Source: Neurospora intermedia
Lineage: Eukaryota; Ascomycota; Sordariomycetes; Sordariales; Sordariaceae
Direction: 5' to 3'
Length of the DNA stretch: 64,000 nucleotides
Assembly: GCA_037102815.1 (NCBI GenBank)
Contig: BTPP01000001.1
Coordinates: 1,947,001 to 2,011,000, forward strand
This document shows, piece by piece, positions 24,327 through 36,293 of the stretch. A model generated the notes under the pieces. That model was not told the DNA's origin, ran no database searches, and worked only from the letters and a program-made list of their open reading frames with translations. How positions within the stretch are numbered: position 1 is the stretch's first letter; every line of letters begins with the position of its first letter. The position numbers and the translations under genes were made by a program.

Positions 24327-26045
24327 GAAGGTAAAGGGGAGGTTTTCCAACTTCTCCTTATATTATTTAATGTATTAACCTTTTTTATAATTGACTTTAT
24401 TATTTATATAATATATAATTTAATACCGGAGGGTAGTTAATTATATAAATCGATATCTGTCTAGATCTTTCGGAGGGTTTTAGGTAAGGAGATATGTTTA
24501 GGAAGAGTTGTACTTATTGGATATAATAAGTATTAATTCGATACTAAATAGATAGTAAGTTATACTTTACTATACTTTTTTAAGTAAGTAAATTTCTTTT
24601 ATTAATAATAAGAATGGGGAAAGGATATTAATATTTTATATTTTATTGTAGGTAATAAAGAGTGTGGAGGGAGTATTAAGGGAATATAGGAGAAGAGAGG
24701 GTAGAAGTTTTTTATTATAGAGTAAATTTAATATTTTTTTTAAATTATTTCCTATATTCTATATAGTATACGAAAAGAACCTTGGTTTAATTTCCCTTAT
24801 TTAGTACGTATAGTTCCTAATTTCAGTTCTATTAGGGGTAGGAATAAGGAATAGAAATTAGGAATATTTAACTACTAACGCCGGCTTTAATAGGAGTAGT
24901 TATAATAGCGGGTTTTATTATTATAATTCTAAGTACCTATTACAAATATATTATTATAATACTAAGTATATATTACCGATGTATAGCTATAATACTAAGC
25001 TATATTGTAAATTAAATACTCCTTGGACTTTACCCTCTAATATATTACTAATAGTATTATACTTTGTATCTAACTATATTTATATAGTATATACCTATTT
25101 GTATAAGGGATTCTAGTATATATTACTAGTATTATTATAAGTAATAACCTCTAACCTTTTTTTAATTACGTAGAATTTACTAACGAGATAGGTAAATTAA
25201 TAGAATTTAGGCGCAATTGTAATAATAACCTCTATATATGGATACGGTCCAATTTAATTAAATACCGCTATAGTGTACGCTATTATAGTATTATAGAAAA
25301 TTATTAGTATATATTATAGATCTTTTAGCCGGTCCGAGAGCTAGGGTTAAAGCGATAACGGATAATACTAGAGACTTATTATAATATAGTAGGATACTAA
25401 TGTAAATTATATTAGTATAATAATTAAAGTATTTAAAAATTATAGAATAGTAGTTCGGATATTTAGTAATTGTAAAAGGAATTGGAAGCGACTACGCTAA
25501 ATTCCTAAGTAAGAGTAAGTGTAGTGCGTAGTAGATGAAATAATATAAATTTTATAATAGTTTTAAATAAATAGCGAATATTAATACTAAAATTAATTGT
25601 ATTGATAATACTTTGTATTATAAATATTAATTTGTATAATTATAAGAATATTGAAGCGAATATTAATTTGTATAATTATACGAACGTTCAAGCGAATATA
25701 AATTCTACTATTATAATAGCTTTAAGTAGATAAATATTTAATTTAGAAAATATTATTTAGTAAATAAACCTTTTATTTTAATATATCTTTATATCGATAA
25801 TATTTTTAATGTAAAATATCTTCGTACCGATAAACCTTTTATAGTAATACATCTTTAAAATAATAAAATTTTTAACGTAAAGTATTTCTAGGCAGATAAA
25901 TTTAATATAAATAAGAGGTTAGAAGGAATAGATTATAGGGTGAAAAGATATTTGTTTATAAAAGTATTATAAAAAAAAACTTTTAGTTCCAACAAAATTT
26001 CTATTGTATAGGCGAGCCGCTGTTTCAATAAATAGGCCGACTTTG
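24327..26045. other. AT-rich RIP-mutated DNA at the right end of the block
   Basis: TA-rich, CA-poor DNA with no frame longer than a few tens of codons. Short near-repeats occur around 25620-25700 (a tataattataMgaayRtt motif). Composition becomes ordinary at about 26045. Confidence 0.5.
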
Positions 26046-26860
26046 CTCTAATAGCTTACAGCTACGATATAGTGCCGACCGTCAAAAGTTCTTCTATTAG
26101 AATATGTATTTATCGGAAAGGGATTTATGTCAGACCTTTGATAAGAAAATATTGTTGTATTCCTGCAACCACTACCGTACACTGTTCTAGGACCTTTTCT
26201 GCGACCCCCCATTCCCAGCAGGGAAGCTGAAGAAGTTAACGAGGCTAAGAGGGAAGTTGAGCCCCTGGAACTTGCTGAAGTTGAGCTCTCGGGTGGGGTT
26301 TGATGTGGAGATATGGGGTTGGCGGGCAACTGCCATGCTTGTCAGAACCGCTTGGCAGCAACACTCCCGAGAGCATCGATACAGTCGGGTTCAACTGCAG
26401 TTATTTTGCGTTTGGGGGAACTTTGGGCCTGCACATTCGCTGGGTGCCCTTTGACGTTTTGTACAGAGCACGCGGCAGGCAGCCGGAGATGATAGTACCC
26501 AGCGAGGCAGCAATACAGAAAGGGTACTATCTCTAGCAGCTCCAGGTACCAAACGCAAACTAAACGCGCTATACATACAGGGGCCCTACGCACGGACCGT
26601 GGATGCCTAGCAATTAAACTCTTGCCCCTCCTCGACGCGCTGCCAAACGCGTCGCTGCTGCAATCCATTGTTTGTGTGAAATTTCCCCTCCAGACCACCA
26701 TCATCATCAGTTCAACACACTCGATCCATCCGTATCTTGTCGGATCCTTCTTGACTTCTGCGTCCAATCCTTGCATCTTCGAACACGACTCACGCACAAA
26801 TCAATCTCAAAAACAACATCGAGAACGTCTCCACGGGCTTAACGCCAACACAACCCCAAC
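26046..26860. other. Promoter and 5' leader region of RPA1
   Basis: Ordinary-composition DNA between the RIP block and the RPA1 start. It contains an MluI cell-cycle-box-like ACGCGT at 26647-26652 and related ACGCGC sites near 26566 and 26635. Overlapping minus-strand frames (26048-26797) are low in complexity and unsupported. Confidence 0.5.
26647..26652 (+). promoter_or_regulatory. MCB-like ACGCGT element upstream of RPA1
   Basis: A perfect palindromic ACGCGT lies about 210 bp before the RPA1 ATG. In yeasts this MluI cell-cycle box drives G1/S transcription of replication genes including RFA1. Function here is inferred only. Confidence 0.35.
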
Positions 26861-28868
26861 ATGGCGGGTCAAATCACACAGGGCGCTCTGGAGTAGGTAT
26901 CTTCACGTGTGCTTCCATCCAGTAGTATGACAGACTCTGACTTCTTGCTATAGCGCCATGTTCAATGATCCCGATCGCGCACAACAACAGTTCCCCGTCC
27001 CCATCCTTCAATGTCTCCAGATCAAGACCCTCGACTCCAAGAATGGGGGCGCGGGCGCCACGGAGAGGTTCCGCATTGTGCTGAGCGACCTCAAGAACTA
27101 TGTCCAATGTATGATGGCCACGCAAACAAACCATCTCGTCCATGATGGCCTCTTGCAACGCGGCTGTATCGTGCGCTTGAAGCAGTATCAAGCTCAATGT
27201 CTCAAGGGCAAAAAGTATGCCTATTCATTCCTCCGCCAATCCGATGATACTGACTGTTTGAACCCAGTATCTTGATTGTCCTCAATCTCGAAGTTATCCA
27301 GTCCCTTGGCTGTCCCGAAAAGATGGGCGATCCGCAGCCTCTTGGCCCCCGCAGTGCAGAACCACAGCAGAACCCCAATCTCGGCAGCACCGGCTTCTAT
27401 GGCGTCAAGAGCGAGCCTACCCAAGACACGAAACCACAGTTTCCACGCCAGATGCCCTCGCGTAATGCCAGCGGGGGTCAAGGATCAAGCACGATATATC
27501 CTATTGAAGGTCTCTCGCCCTTTTCGCACAAATGGACCATCAAGGCCAGAGTCACCTCCAAGTCTGATATCAAGACCTGGCACAAGGCTAGCGGCGAGGG
27601 CAAGCTCTTTAGCGTCAACTTTCTTGACGAGAGTGGCGAAATTAGAGCAACTGGATTCAACGACCAAGTCGACCAGTTCTATGATTTGCTACAGGAGGGT
27701 CAGGTTTACTACATTTCTACGCCTTGCAGGGTACAACTTGCCAAGAAGCAATGGTCGAATCTCCCCAATGACTACGAGCTCACCTTTGAGCGGGATACCG
27801 TGATCGAGAAGGCCGAAGACCAGACATCTGTACCACAGGTACGCTTCAACTTTGTCAACATCCAGGAGCTCCAGGATGTTGAGAGGGATGCGACTGTCGA
27901 TATTATTGGTGTTCTCAAGGAGGTCCAAGAGGTGACCCAGATTGTATCCAAGACCACACAGAAGCCGTACGACAAGCGCGAGCTGACCCTTGTTGACAAC
28001 ACTGGGTACTCGGTACGTTGTACCATCTGGGGTAAGACGGCCACGAACTTTGATGCTCAGCCTGAATCCATTGTGGCCTTCAAGGGCACAAAGGTCAGCG
28101 ATTTCGGTGGACGCAGCTTGTCCCTGCTTTCGTCTGGCACCATGGCCATCGATCCGGATATTCCAGAGGCCCATCATCTCAAGGGCTGGTATGATAGCAG
28201 CGGCAGGAACAACACCTTTGCCACACACAACAACATGCAGACCTTGGGTGGTGCGACCGGTCGCAAGGACGACGTCAAGACCATCTCACAAGTAAAGGAA
28301 GAAAACCTTGGCACAAACGACGCGCCGGATTACTTCTCTCTCAAGGCAACGGTTGTATTCATCAAGCAGGATAACTTTGCCTACCCTGGGTGCCGGAGCG
28401 AAGGCTGTAACAGGAAGGTCACAGATATGGGTGATGGGACCTGGCGCTGCGAGAAGTGCCAGATCAACCACGACAGACCTCAGTACCGTTACATTATGAG
28501 CGTCAACGTCAACGACCACACAGGTCAACTTTGGCTTAGCTGCTTCGACGACACGGCGCGGGTCATCATGGGCAAGTCGGCCGATGAACTTATGGAGATT
28601 CGAGAGACAGACGAGACGCGGTTGCCCGCAGAGTTTGAGCAGGCCAACTGCCGCAAGCTGAACTTTAGGTGCAGGGCGAAGATGGACACATTTGGTGAAC
28701 AGCAGAGGTACGTATCGGGGGTTACTCTCACGATTAGATGGACGTTGCTGACACATTGTTTGTTGCAGGATTCGATACCAGGTCATGAGCGTGGCGCCCC
28801 TGGACTACAAGATGGAAGGAAACAAGCTTAACGAGCTCATCAATTCTTACAACCAAATGAGCATGTAA
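26861..28868 (+). CDS. rpa1: Replication protein A large subunit (RPA70/RFA1)
   Basis: Four exons, 26861-26892, 26954-27214, 27268-28707 and 28769-28868, give 610 aa, the usual size for fungal RPA70. This nuclear subunit binds single-stranded DNA in replication, repair and recombination together with RPA32 and RPA14. Exons 1-2 plus the start of exon 3 encode the N-terminal protein-interaction OB fold (about residues 1-115). DNA-binding domain A starts near residue 173 (TIYPIEGL), B follows, and C contains the zinc ribbon C473-x4-C478-x13-C492-x2-C495, spacing as in human RPA70. The C-terminus (YQVMSVAPLDYK) is the trimerisation end. Donors are GTAGGT, GTATGC and GTACGT. The last intron must be removed, since reading through it gives a wrong, earlier stop at 28831. 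An ACGCGT box upstream hints at cell-cycle control. Confidence 0.96.
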
Positions 28869-29859
28869 AGGGAAGAGGGCGGTTTGCTCCCTTGTACGAG
28901 GAACTAGATGATGTATATGGTTAATGAACAAGTGTTTGTATTTTTGGGCATGTGGCCTTAAGGATCAATGATATGGGCATCACTGGCCTATTGACTGAAA
29001 GATGATTTTCAGTTTTATGATGGACTGGGATGGTTAACAGCTGTGATGGGCCGAACCCTAACAGAACTTTGTTGGCGTGGCAGCAAATTTCGGCATGATT
29101 GCAGACTTGAATAGATATCTCAAGCGTTATCTTGAAGTTGAGTCACTGGGAGACCTTCCTGTTCAAGTTACCCTTGATAACATGCCGTGACGAGCAAGTA
29201 GGTACACACGCTTGACTAGAAGAAAGCTCCAGAGCTGGTCAAGGTCGGATCAGGGCGGTCCCTGCAGTGTGATACGCACCTTTCGGGCTCAATATCCACA
29301 TGGCAATCCGATCACCTCATCCGTTATCGGCCTCTTTCACCCTCTCGTTTTTTCGAACTTTTCTAGGTATGCTTCAGCTTTTTCACACAAGGAACCCATG
29401 GCATAGTCTTTCCTGGTCAACTTTCTTCACTTCCAACTTCCGTTATGTGAGTAGGCACCCCGGCTCCGGTCTTAATGCGGACTGTTTAGCTGCTCGATAC
29501 CGTATCGGCACTTATCGATTACACAGATGGATGACAGGAACCTAAACGCCGTATCTTCCTTATCGGCCGTCGTCGGGATCCCCTGCCGTGACCCCACACA
29601 TCCGCCGTTCAGACCCGCCCCCGCTCCGTTCCTTCGGGGCCCCCCACTTTCGATGGAGCGGGAAGCTGACATCGAATTCTAGAACAAAAGACTATTGAAA
29701 TCACGTTTGAACCGTATTCGAGTCAGCACTAAGACCAAGTTGAACCTTAATCTTTGCTCATCCCTCTCTCTATCCCATTCAGTGTCTTCTTGTTGTCTAC
29801 TTACACTCATCACCTTCCACCAACATTAACAACAAAGTGACAAAGCCCCAGCCTACAAG
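28869..29859. other. Intergenic region between RPA1 and the dehydratase gene
   Basis: No gene seen. It should hold the RPA1 3' UTR and the promoter of the dehydratase gene. A TGAGTCA at 29139-29145 matches the binding site of the CPC-1/GCN4 amino-acid control factor, about 715 bp before the next start codon; a chance match is possible. Confidence 0.5.
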
Positions 29860-31421
29860 ATGGCCAACCCCAGCACCACCCCTCCCCTCACCCGAGCCTC
29901 CGTCCTGGCCGCTCACTCCCTCATAAAGCCCTACATCCACGAGACACCCGTGCTCACGAATACCACTCTCGACCAACTCGCTTCCACCCCTCGTACTCCC
30001 GAAGAGCTGCAAGGGACGGAATGGGAGGGTACCGAAAGACCGGCGAACCCAAAGATTCGATTCTGGTTCAAGTGCGAGAATTTCCAGCGGATCGGCGCTT
30101 TCAAGGCTAGGGGAGCGTTTCATGCTGTGGAGAGGTTGAAGCAAACGGAGGGGTTAGAGGGGTTGAAGAAGGGCGGAGTAGTGACGCATAGTTCTGGTTT
30201 GTGAATTTCTGCTCTTTTTCTGGATATGATGAGGTGATACCAGAGTGTTGAGACATGAGATTGTGAAGATGTGAGGTTTTTTTTTTTCGAAGGTTTTGAA
30301 ATAGGTTGAGTTATCTGAATTATCTTCTGAGACGTGATGAGAGTTGTCGATGTGTTCAAGACGTGGTAATAGCTACGTGGAGACCCAAACTGACGTGACA
30401 ACGAACGAAAAGGTAACCACGCCCAAGCCCTTTCCCTCGCTGCTCGCGAGAACGGCATCCCGGCGCACATCGTTATGCCTACCATCTCGCCTCCACCCAA
30501 GATCGCTGCCACCAAGGGTTACGGCGCCAACATAACCTTTAGCGGAAGCACGAGTGCCGAGCGTGAAGCAGTTACAAGGGAGGTGATTGAGAAGACGGGT
30601 GCGAGGCTGGTGCCGCCTTATGATCGTATGTCCTTTCTCCTTTTTCTTCTCACGTTTCTTTCTTTAGGAGTCTCTTCAGAGTCTCTTCAAACCCTCTCGA
30701 GGTCCTATTCACCCTTCTTTACATCCTCCTCTTGCCCACTTTCATCCTTCCTTCTCTTCACCCCAACACTAGACCGGCCAGCTAACATCCCCGCCCCCAA
30801 CCCAAAACAGACCCAGACATCATCCTCGGCCAAGGCACCGCCGCTCTAGAGCTCCAACGCCAAGTCGCCGCCTCTCTTTCCACCTCCGGCACCACCACCA
30901 CCAACCATCGTCTTAACGCGATAATAACCCCCTGCGGCGGCGGTGGTCTCCTCTCCGGCACCGCTCTCGCCTGTTCCGACCTCTCCCCTTCCGATCCCTC
31001 CACACCCGGTCCAATCCTGGTCTTCGGCGCCGAACCCTCCTTCTCCGGCGCGGACGACGGGCGTCGGGGTTACTACTCGGGCACTCGCATCGAGAGCGTC
31101 AAATCCCTGACCATTGCCGACGGGCTGAGGACTCCTCTGGGTGCGTATCCGTGGAGTATCATCTATGAGCGGAAGCTGGTGGCGGGCATGTACAGTGTGG
31201 GCGAGGAGGAGATCAAGAAGGCGCTGAGGCTGGTTTATGAGAGGATGAAGGTTGTTGTTGAGCCGAGCGCGGTGGTGGGGTTGGCGGTGGCGTTGTTTAA
31301 TGAGGAGTTTAGGAGTATGGTGGAGAGGGAAGGGGGAGAGGAAGGGTGGGATTTGGGGGTGGTGTTTAGCGGGGGAAATGTTGAGTTGGCGGCGTTGGGG
31401 AGGTTGTTTGGTGAGGAATAG
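29860..31421 (+). CDS. PLP-dependent serine/threonine dehydratase or serine racemase
   Basis: Three exons, 29860-30196, 30413-30625 and 30811-31421, give 386 aa. Introns of 216 and 185 bp have GTTTGT and GTATGT donors. The protein is a fold-type II PLP enzyme. K82 in GAFKARGA is the Schiff-base lysine, SSGNHAQA (residues 111-118, built across intron 1) is the substrate loop, and the tetraglycine GGGG at 226-229 binds the cofactor phosphate. It is longer than typical serine racemase (about 330-340 aa) because of an acidic/Thr-rich insert near residues 42-64 and a Ser/Thr-rich loop near 200-212. The family deaminates serine, threonine or hydroxyaspartate to keto acids, or racemises serine. Which reaction applies cannot be decided here. 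Cytosolic location is likely, as no targeting peptide is seen. Confidence 0.9.
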
Positions 31422-31857
31422 ACCGGGGAAAGGAGAGGAGCGTATGTAGAGATGAACTAGAAGTTGAAGTCAATGTCAGCTCGTCCGCTTTCTAAGAACC
31501 AGATCACTAAAGCATAGACCAAGCCATTGAACAGAGAAAGAAAAAGAAAAGTTCATTGACCGACATGCCACCGGGCAGAGGCCCCCCATAAAGATAATTA
31601 TATACAATCCGAACAAACCGAACCCAGAACAAACCAAATCGAAGAGACGTCGGAAAAAAGGCTTTTTAATATCCCCCATATTTCCCAGAGGTATCCCGTC
31701 CCGTTCCAGCGGCCGGCCAGTCATATGATGCGGCCTGTGCAGCGTGTTGTGTGCATCTGTTATTTTTCAAACCTGCCCAACTACCGGAGTATCATTTGTG
31801 TATCCCTCGTGCAAGCAGAAATCACGACCCAACCAAAAAGCATCAGAAGCCAATTGT
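31422..31857. other. Convergent 3' region between the dehydratase gene and ilv-2
   Basis: The two genes end facing each other here, about 440 bp apart, so this stretch holds both 3' UTRs. No further gene is supported. Confidence 0.6.
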
Positions 31858-33520
31858 TTACTTCTGGTTCTCGGGACGGAGGGAGCTAAAAGAGAAACAG
31901 ATGTTAGTCAGGGGACTTTGTAGCAAAAAGGCAGACGAGGTCACATACCGAACGGCCTTGCCGGCGCGCCAGATCTCGAGGTTGCGGATCTCGTCGAGCT
32001 CAGCCTCGTAGCGCTCACGGTAATCGGGCTGAGAGTTGTACTCGAGAGAGCGCCTGGTCTCGTCACCGTTCTTGACGGAGTCGTAGAGGTTGTTGAAGAC
32101 GGGCTTAAGGGCGTCCTTGAACTTGGGAGTCCAGTCGATAGCACCACGGCGGGCGGTGGTGGAGCAGGCGTCGAACATCCAGTCCATGCCGTGGGCACCA
32201 ATGAGGGGGTAGAGGGACTGGGTAGCCTCCTCAACGGTCTCGTTGAAAGCCTCGCTGGGGGAGTGACCGCGCTCGCGGAGGACCTCGTACTGGGCGAGGA
32301 ACATGCCGTGGATACCACCCATCAGGCAGCCACGCTCACCGTAGAGGTCAGAGTAGACCTCCTTCTCGAAGGTGGTCTCGTAGAGGTAGCCGGAGCCGAC
32401 GGCGACACCGAGAGCGACAGCCTTCTCCTTAGCCTTGCCGGTGACGTCCTGGTAGACAGCGAAAGAGGAGTTGATGCCACGGCCCTCACGGAAGAGGGAG
32501 CGGACGGTACGGCCGGAACCCTTGGGGGCGACGAGGATGACGTCAACGTCGGTGGGGACCTCGACCTTGGTGAGATCCTTGAAGACGGGGGAGAAACCGT
32601 GGGAGAAGTAGAGGGTCTGTTGAAGATGTTTGTTAGCTCGCGCCACAAGACCCAATGGCACCTTTGGTATAAGTCTGGTTACTCACCTTGCCCTTGGTGA
32701 TCTGGGGCTTGATGTGGGGCCAGGTCTCGGACTGAGCGGCATCGGAAAGGAGGTTCATGACAATGGTACCGCGGGAGATGGCCTCATCGACATCGAAGAG
32801 GTTCTTGCCGGGAACCCAGCCATCCTGGATGGCGTCCTCCCAGGACTTGCCGTTCTTGCGGACACCGACGATGACGTTGAGGCCGTTGTCACGGAGGTTA
32901 AGACCCTGACCGTGACCCTGAGAGCCGTAGCCGATGAGAGCGAGGGTGTCGTTCTTGAAGTAGTCCTGAAGAAAGAAAAAAGGTCAGTATGGGAGTTCAT
33001 GCGAGTTCAACGACTCAATTGAGCTTGTGAGTGAAGCTTGATCCGCTCACGCCCCGCCATGCCCCGCCCAGACCCTTGGGATGATCCATGGTCAGGAAAG
33101 CTCATAGCTGAGCTAGAGGCTGGGCTTGGAGCTACGGGCACGTGTTTCTGCGGGCAGCTCGGTGAACTTGTGTGTAATTGAGATGGCATGACTCACAAGG
33201 AGCTTCTCAGCGGGCCAGTCAGCGCGCTCTGTATGTAGGGACAGCTTGTCAGTAAATAGTTCTGTTTGTTATTTCGGCACAATGGCTGCCGACTAAGTGG
33301 ATCTGGATCTGGACTCACCGTGAACCTCCTCCTTGTGGCCGGCGAAGTCCATGGTCTTAACACCGCGGACCTGCTGGCGGGCGGGAGCGGCAACGGCCTT
33401 GACGGCAACGGAGGCGCGGACAGCGCTGGCAGCAGCCACGAAGGTGCGGCGCTGAACGGCGGGAGTGGCCAATTGGCGGGCCAGGGGGCGGAGAGCCTTG
33501 GTGCAGTTGCGGGCGGCCAT
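31858..33520 (-). CDS. ilv-2: Ketol-acid reductoisomerase, mitochondrial
   Basis: Five exons (33520-33319, 33228-33197, 32965-32687, 32616-31949, 31885-31858) give 402 aa. The enzyme converts 2-acetolactate or 2-aceto-2-hydroxybutyrate to the dihydroxy acids of valine, leucine and isoleucine synthesis, using NADPH and Mg2+ in the mitochondrial matrix. Residues 1 to about 50 are rich in Ala, Arg, Ser and Thr with almost no acids, a typical mitochondrial targeting peptide. GYGSQGH at 90-96 is the NADPH-binding loop, followed by NVIVGVRKNG. The C-terminal knotted domain carries the acidic metal ligands around SDLYGERG and the later ETVEEATQS segment. Exon 2 has only 32 nt and the last exon 28 nt. 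Length and sequence suit Neurospora ilv-2 (ILV5 in yeast). Codon use is strongly biased to C-ending codons, as in highly expressed fungal genes. Confidence 0.97.
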
Positions 33521-35297
33521 TGTGATGGAGTGCTTGGGGGTGATTTGGGATTGATGGGGAGGGAAGGAAAGAAGGACGGGAGAGAAGAAGAAGAAAGGTC
33601 GGATGGGAAGAGAGGGATTGGCTTTTGAGGAGATCCGGAGCTCAGGAGCGGGCACCAGTGTCCAGTACGGAGCAGCTACGGAAGACTACGACCTTTTGAT
33701 CCCCAACCGTCTGTCTGACTGTCTGTGACTGTCTGACGCTGCCGAGTAGTCACCGATATGCGGGTCCAAATTTTTAATTTTCCCTCCCGTTTGCCAGACT
33801 CGAGCAACGCGCACCGCAAACCAAACGCTCTGGTTGGTCCGCAACCCATTCGTAGTTGGAGCTGGCTGCCATGCTGTCACCGAAGTCGGTCGCTGGCGAC
33901 ACTTGTGGGTGGGGCCCCTTGTCCTCCAGCTTTTCCATGGAGATCTTGGCGAGCTATGGCTGGGCCCTCGAAGCAAACCAAAAGTCCGCCTCCAAAAGCG
34001 TGAAACCCGCTTTCGCGCCCCTCTGCTGCGGTTACGCCGTGAGCCTGTGACTGGCCGCAACCGTGCCAGCCAAGCCCGGGGCACGCCAAGAAATTGCCCA
34101 TAGCGAGGCCATTCAGTTCCAGCTCGACACACTCGAGACTCTACCGTACTGAACGGCAGTCACGACACGGAGCATCCAGATGCTGCGGCAATGCTGGACC
34201 CTTTCCATGAAAATCAAAGGTGTTGACGCCACTGGCGTCGTCGGCATGGTGTCTGGACTGGACTACCGGCCCTGCACCCTGGTACGGAGCTCTGACGACA
34301 GCTTCGAAAGACAGGGGGGACCCATTCTTAAGTCGTTTCCTTTTTTGCCCATTCACCCAGTCCCCGTTTCTGCCATTCCCTTTCCACCGGAACCTAACTG
34401 CGGCATTGCCAAAACTCCATGCCCCGCGGAATTTCGCACGTGGTTTTTGTCAAAGGTTTGGTAACCGCGCCTGTCATTGTCTGGTTGTTGGCGTGTGTTA
34501 ACTGGCCTCGGATGAATATGATGCTGCCTTTCTTCAATATGAGGAGTCTGTAAGAACAAACCGTTTCCTACACTAGTTGCCACGACGGGTCCCCTCCTGA
34601 ATGTCACCCCCAATTCGTCACAAGCAGGAACCATCCACCGGCAAGCTGTGGCTCTCCCAGCTCCAGAGAGGTTCTCAACAACTCCGACCAGCGCCCCGAA
34701 ATGGAGACCAAGTCACCTTTGAAAACTGGGGTTGAGCGGGTCCCCTCTGGGTCAAAATCGTGGCCCACGATCCACGAATCATCGAATATGGGTAGACCCC
34801 GGTCACTTTCAGTCCCCAGAATGTCACCTCACTGGTTGACAGAGCGCCGAACCGGGGCAACGTCAATGTAGGGCCGAGCGGCTTCGGTCCGCCTCTGCAT
34901 GGGAATACCTTCATGCCATCTCACAGTCTGGGACGTAGGGGCAATGATGTGCTTGCTACACTCCCACTTTCACTTTCACTGCCATTTCCAAATCCGCGTC
35001 GGATTTATAATTTAGTTTTGTGACTTCTGTGCTCAGTATTGATGATTGCGGTCCTTGGTATATCATAGTGAGTCACGTAAAAAGGCGAGAGCACCCCAGG
35101 CACCCAGGGTCTGGATCTCAGGGGTATTAGGTTGCCATGTGAATAGGACCGATATTCGGAGGGTTTTCGTGTCTTAATTTGTGTGGAATGGTCTGGCTAG
35201 GCAAGTTGTAAAGAGGAGAAGGCTGTTTTTTTCCCTGGCATCCTAACAACGGCTTCGATGCCCCTGGGTTCTGGCCGGTACATTGTGACAATGCCTC

Positions 35298-35376
<79 letters not shown>

Positions 35377-36293
35377 CAACCCTGGGCGTAAGTTTGTATG
35401 GGAAGATCCTACTCTCATCACATTGGAAGGTCCCATCGTTTGCAAAGAAGTCGTCCACGAGCAAAGTGACAAACGGAAAAGACATGAGTCTATCAAAAAG
35501 GTGGATATAGGTGGAAGGTAAGCCACTACATGAACTCTATGGAACAAAGGAAATCAAACCTAAACAACGGCAATGTACATATGGGATGTCAGAGCTGCAT
35601 ACTGACACCACTCCCGTGGTCATTGAAAATAATCTTATGTCCATTCGCCCTATAAATTAACACCGCTTAATGAATCCGCTCCTAGCATTCCCCAGTCTTC
35701 TTCCCCTCCCCCTCCCTTCGCTTCCACCAATGTAAGTGTCCCTCCCTCATCTTCCCACCTACACTACATACCCGCCCGCAGAGTGCCTAGATCTTAGCTT
35801 AGGGAGCTTCCATGTTTGGGTAAGGTAGATCCGGGGAGTTTGGCGTGTCAGGAACATACGTAGTAGCTCCCGCCCCGTCCGTCGTCTGACCCCCTTCCCC
35901 CCTCCCCGCCCGCCCAACACTACCAGCCTTACGACAGATAAGGAACCTGCCGGTTACTGGTGACTGACAGCGAGCGAGCGCCCGCCCATCCATCCACTGA
36001 CAGAGCAGCACAGCAGTTCCACTCCCACAACTCCATTCTGCATGCCAAGCATAGCGTGTCCTCATCCCGATTCCCGAGCCATCCTCTACCATCCCCATGG
36101 GACCTGGGGGTTGGGTATATTCCACAGTTCGCTAAAATCTAGATAAGGTAGGCGCTGAGGCTGAAACAAGCGAGCTGAAAACTCTTGAGGCTGAGAGGCT
36201 GAGAAAGAGGTAAACGCACAGACCTTGGTTCTCCTGCTACATGTATTGCTTTTGATGGGTCTTTTGGCCTAGAGTTTGATGGGTTCCCGATAC
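33521..36293. other. Intergenic region: ilv-2 promoter side and UBC12 3' side
   Basis: About 2.8 kb without a supported gene. Immediately upstream of ilv-2 the minus strand is pyrimidine-rich (33540-33610), as in many strong fungal promoters. A T71 homopolymer lies at 35301-35371. Open frames here are short, overlap on both strands and lack domains. Confidence 0.55.
35301..35371. repeat. Homopolymer T71
   Basis: Uninterrupted run of 71 T on the plus strand. Lys-rich or Phe-rich frames crossing it are artefacts. Exact length is uncertain in any assembly. Confidence 0.9.

Noticed and set aside
26048-26797. Minus-strand gene upstream of RPA1
   Set aside because: The frames are low-complexity, overlap the likely RPA1 promoter, and show no domain or convincing splice structure.
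32191-32700. 169-codon plus-strand frame
   Set aside because: Antisense shadow of ilv-2, caused by its strong codon bias.
33189-33195. TGACTCA (CPC-1-type site) inside ilv-2 intron 2
   Set aside because: It overlaps the 5' splice site GTGAGT followed by CA, so a match arises easily by chance. No such site was found in the upstream region.
35197-35547. Lys-rich and Phe-rich frames
   Set aside because: They read through the T71 homopolymer and have no other support.
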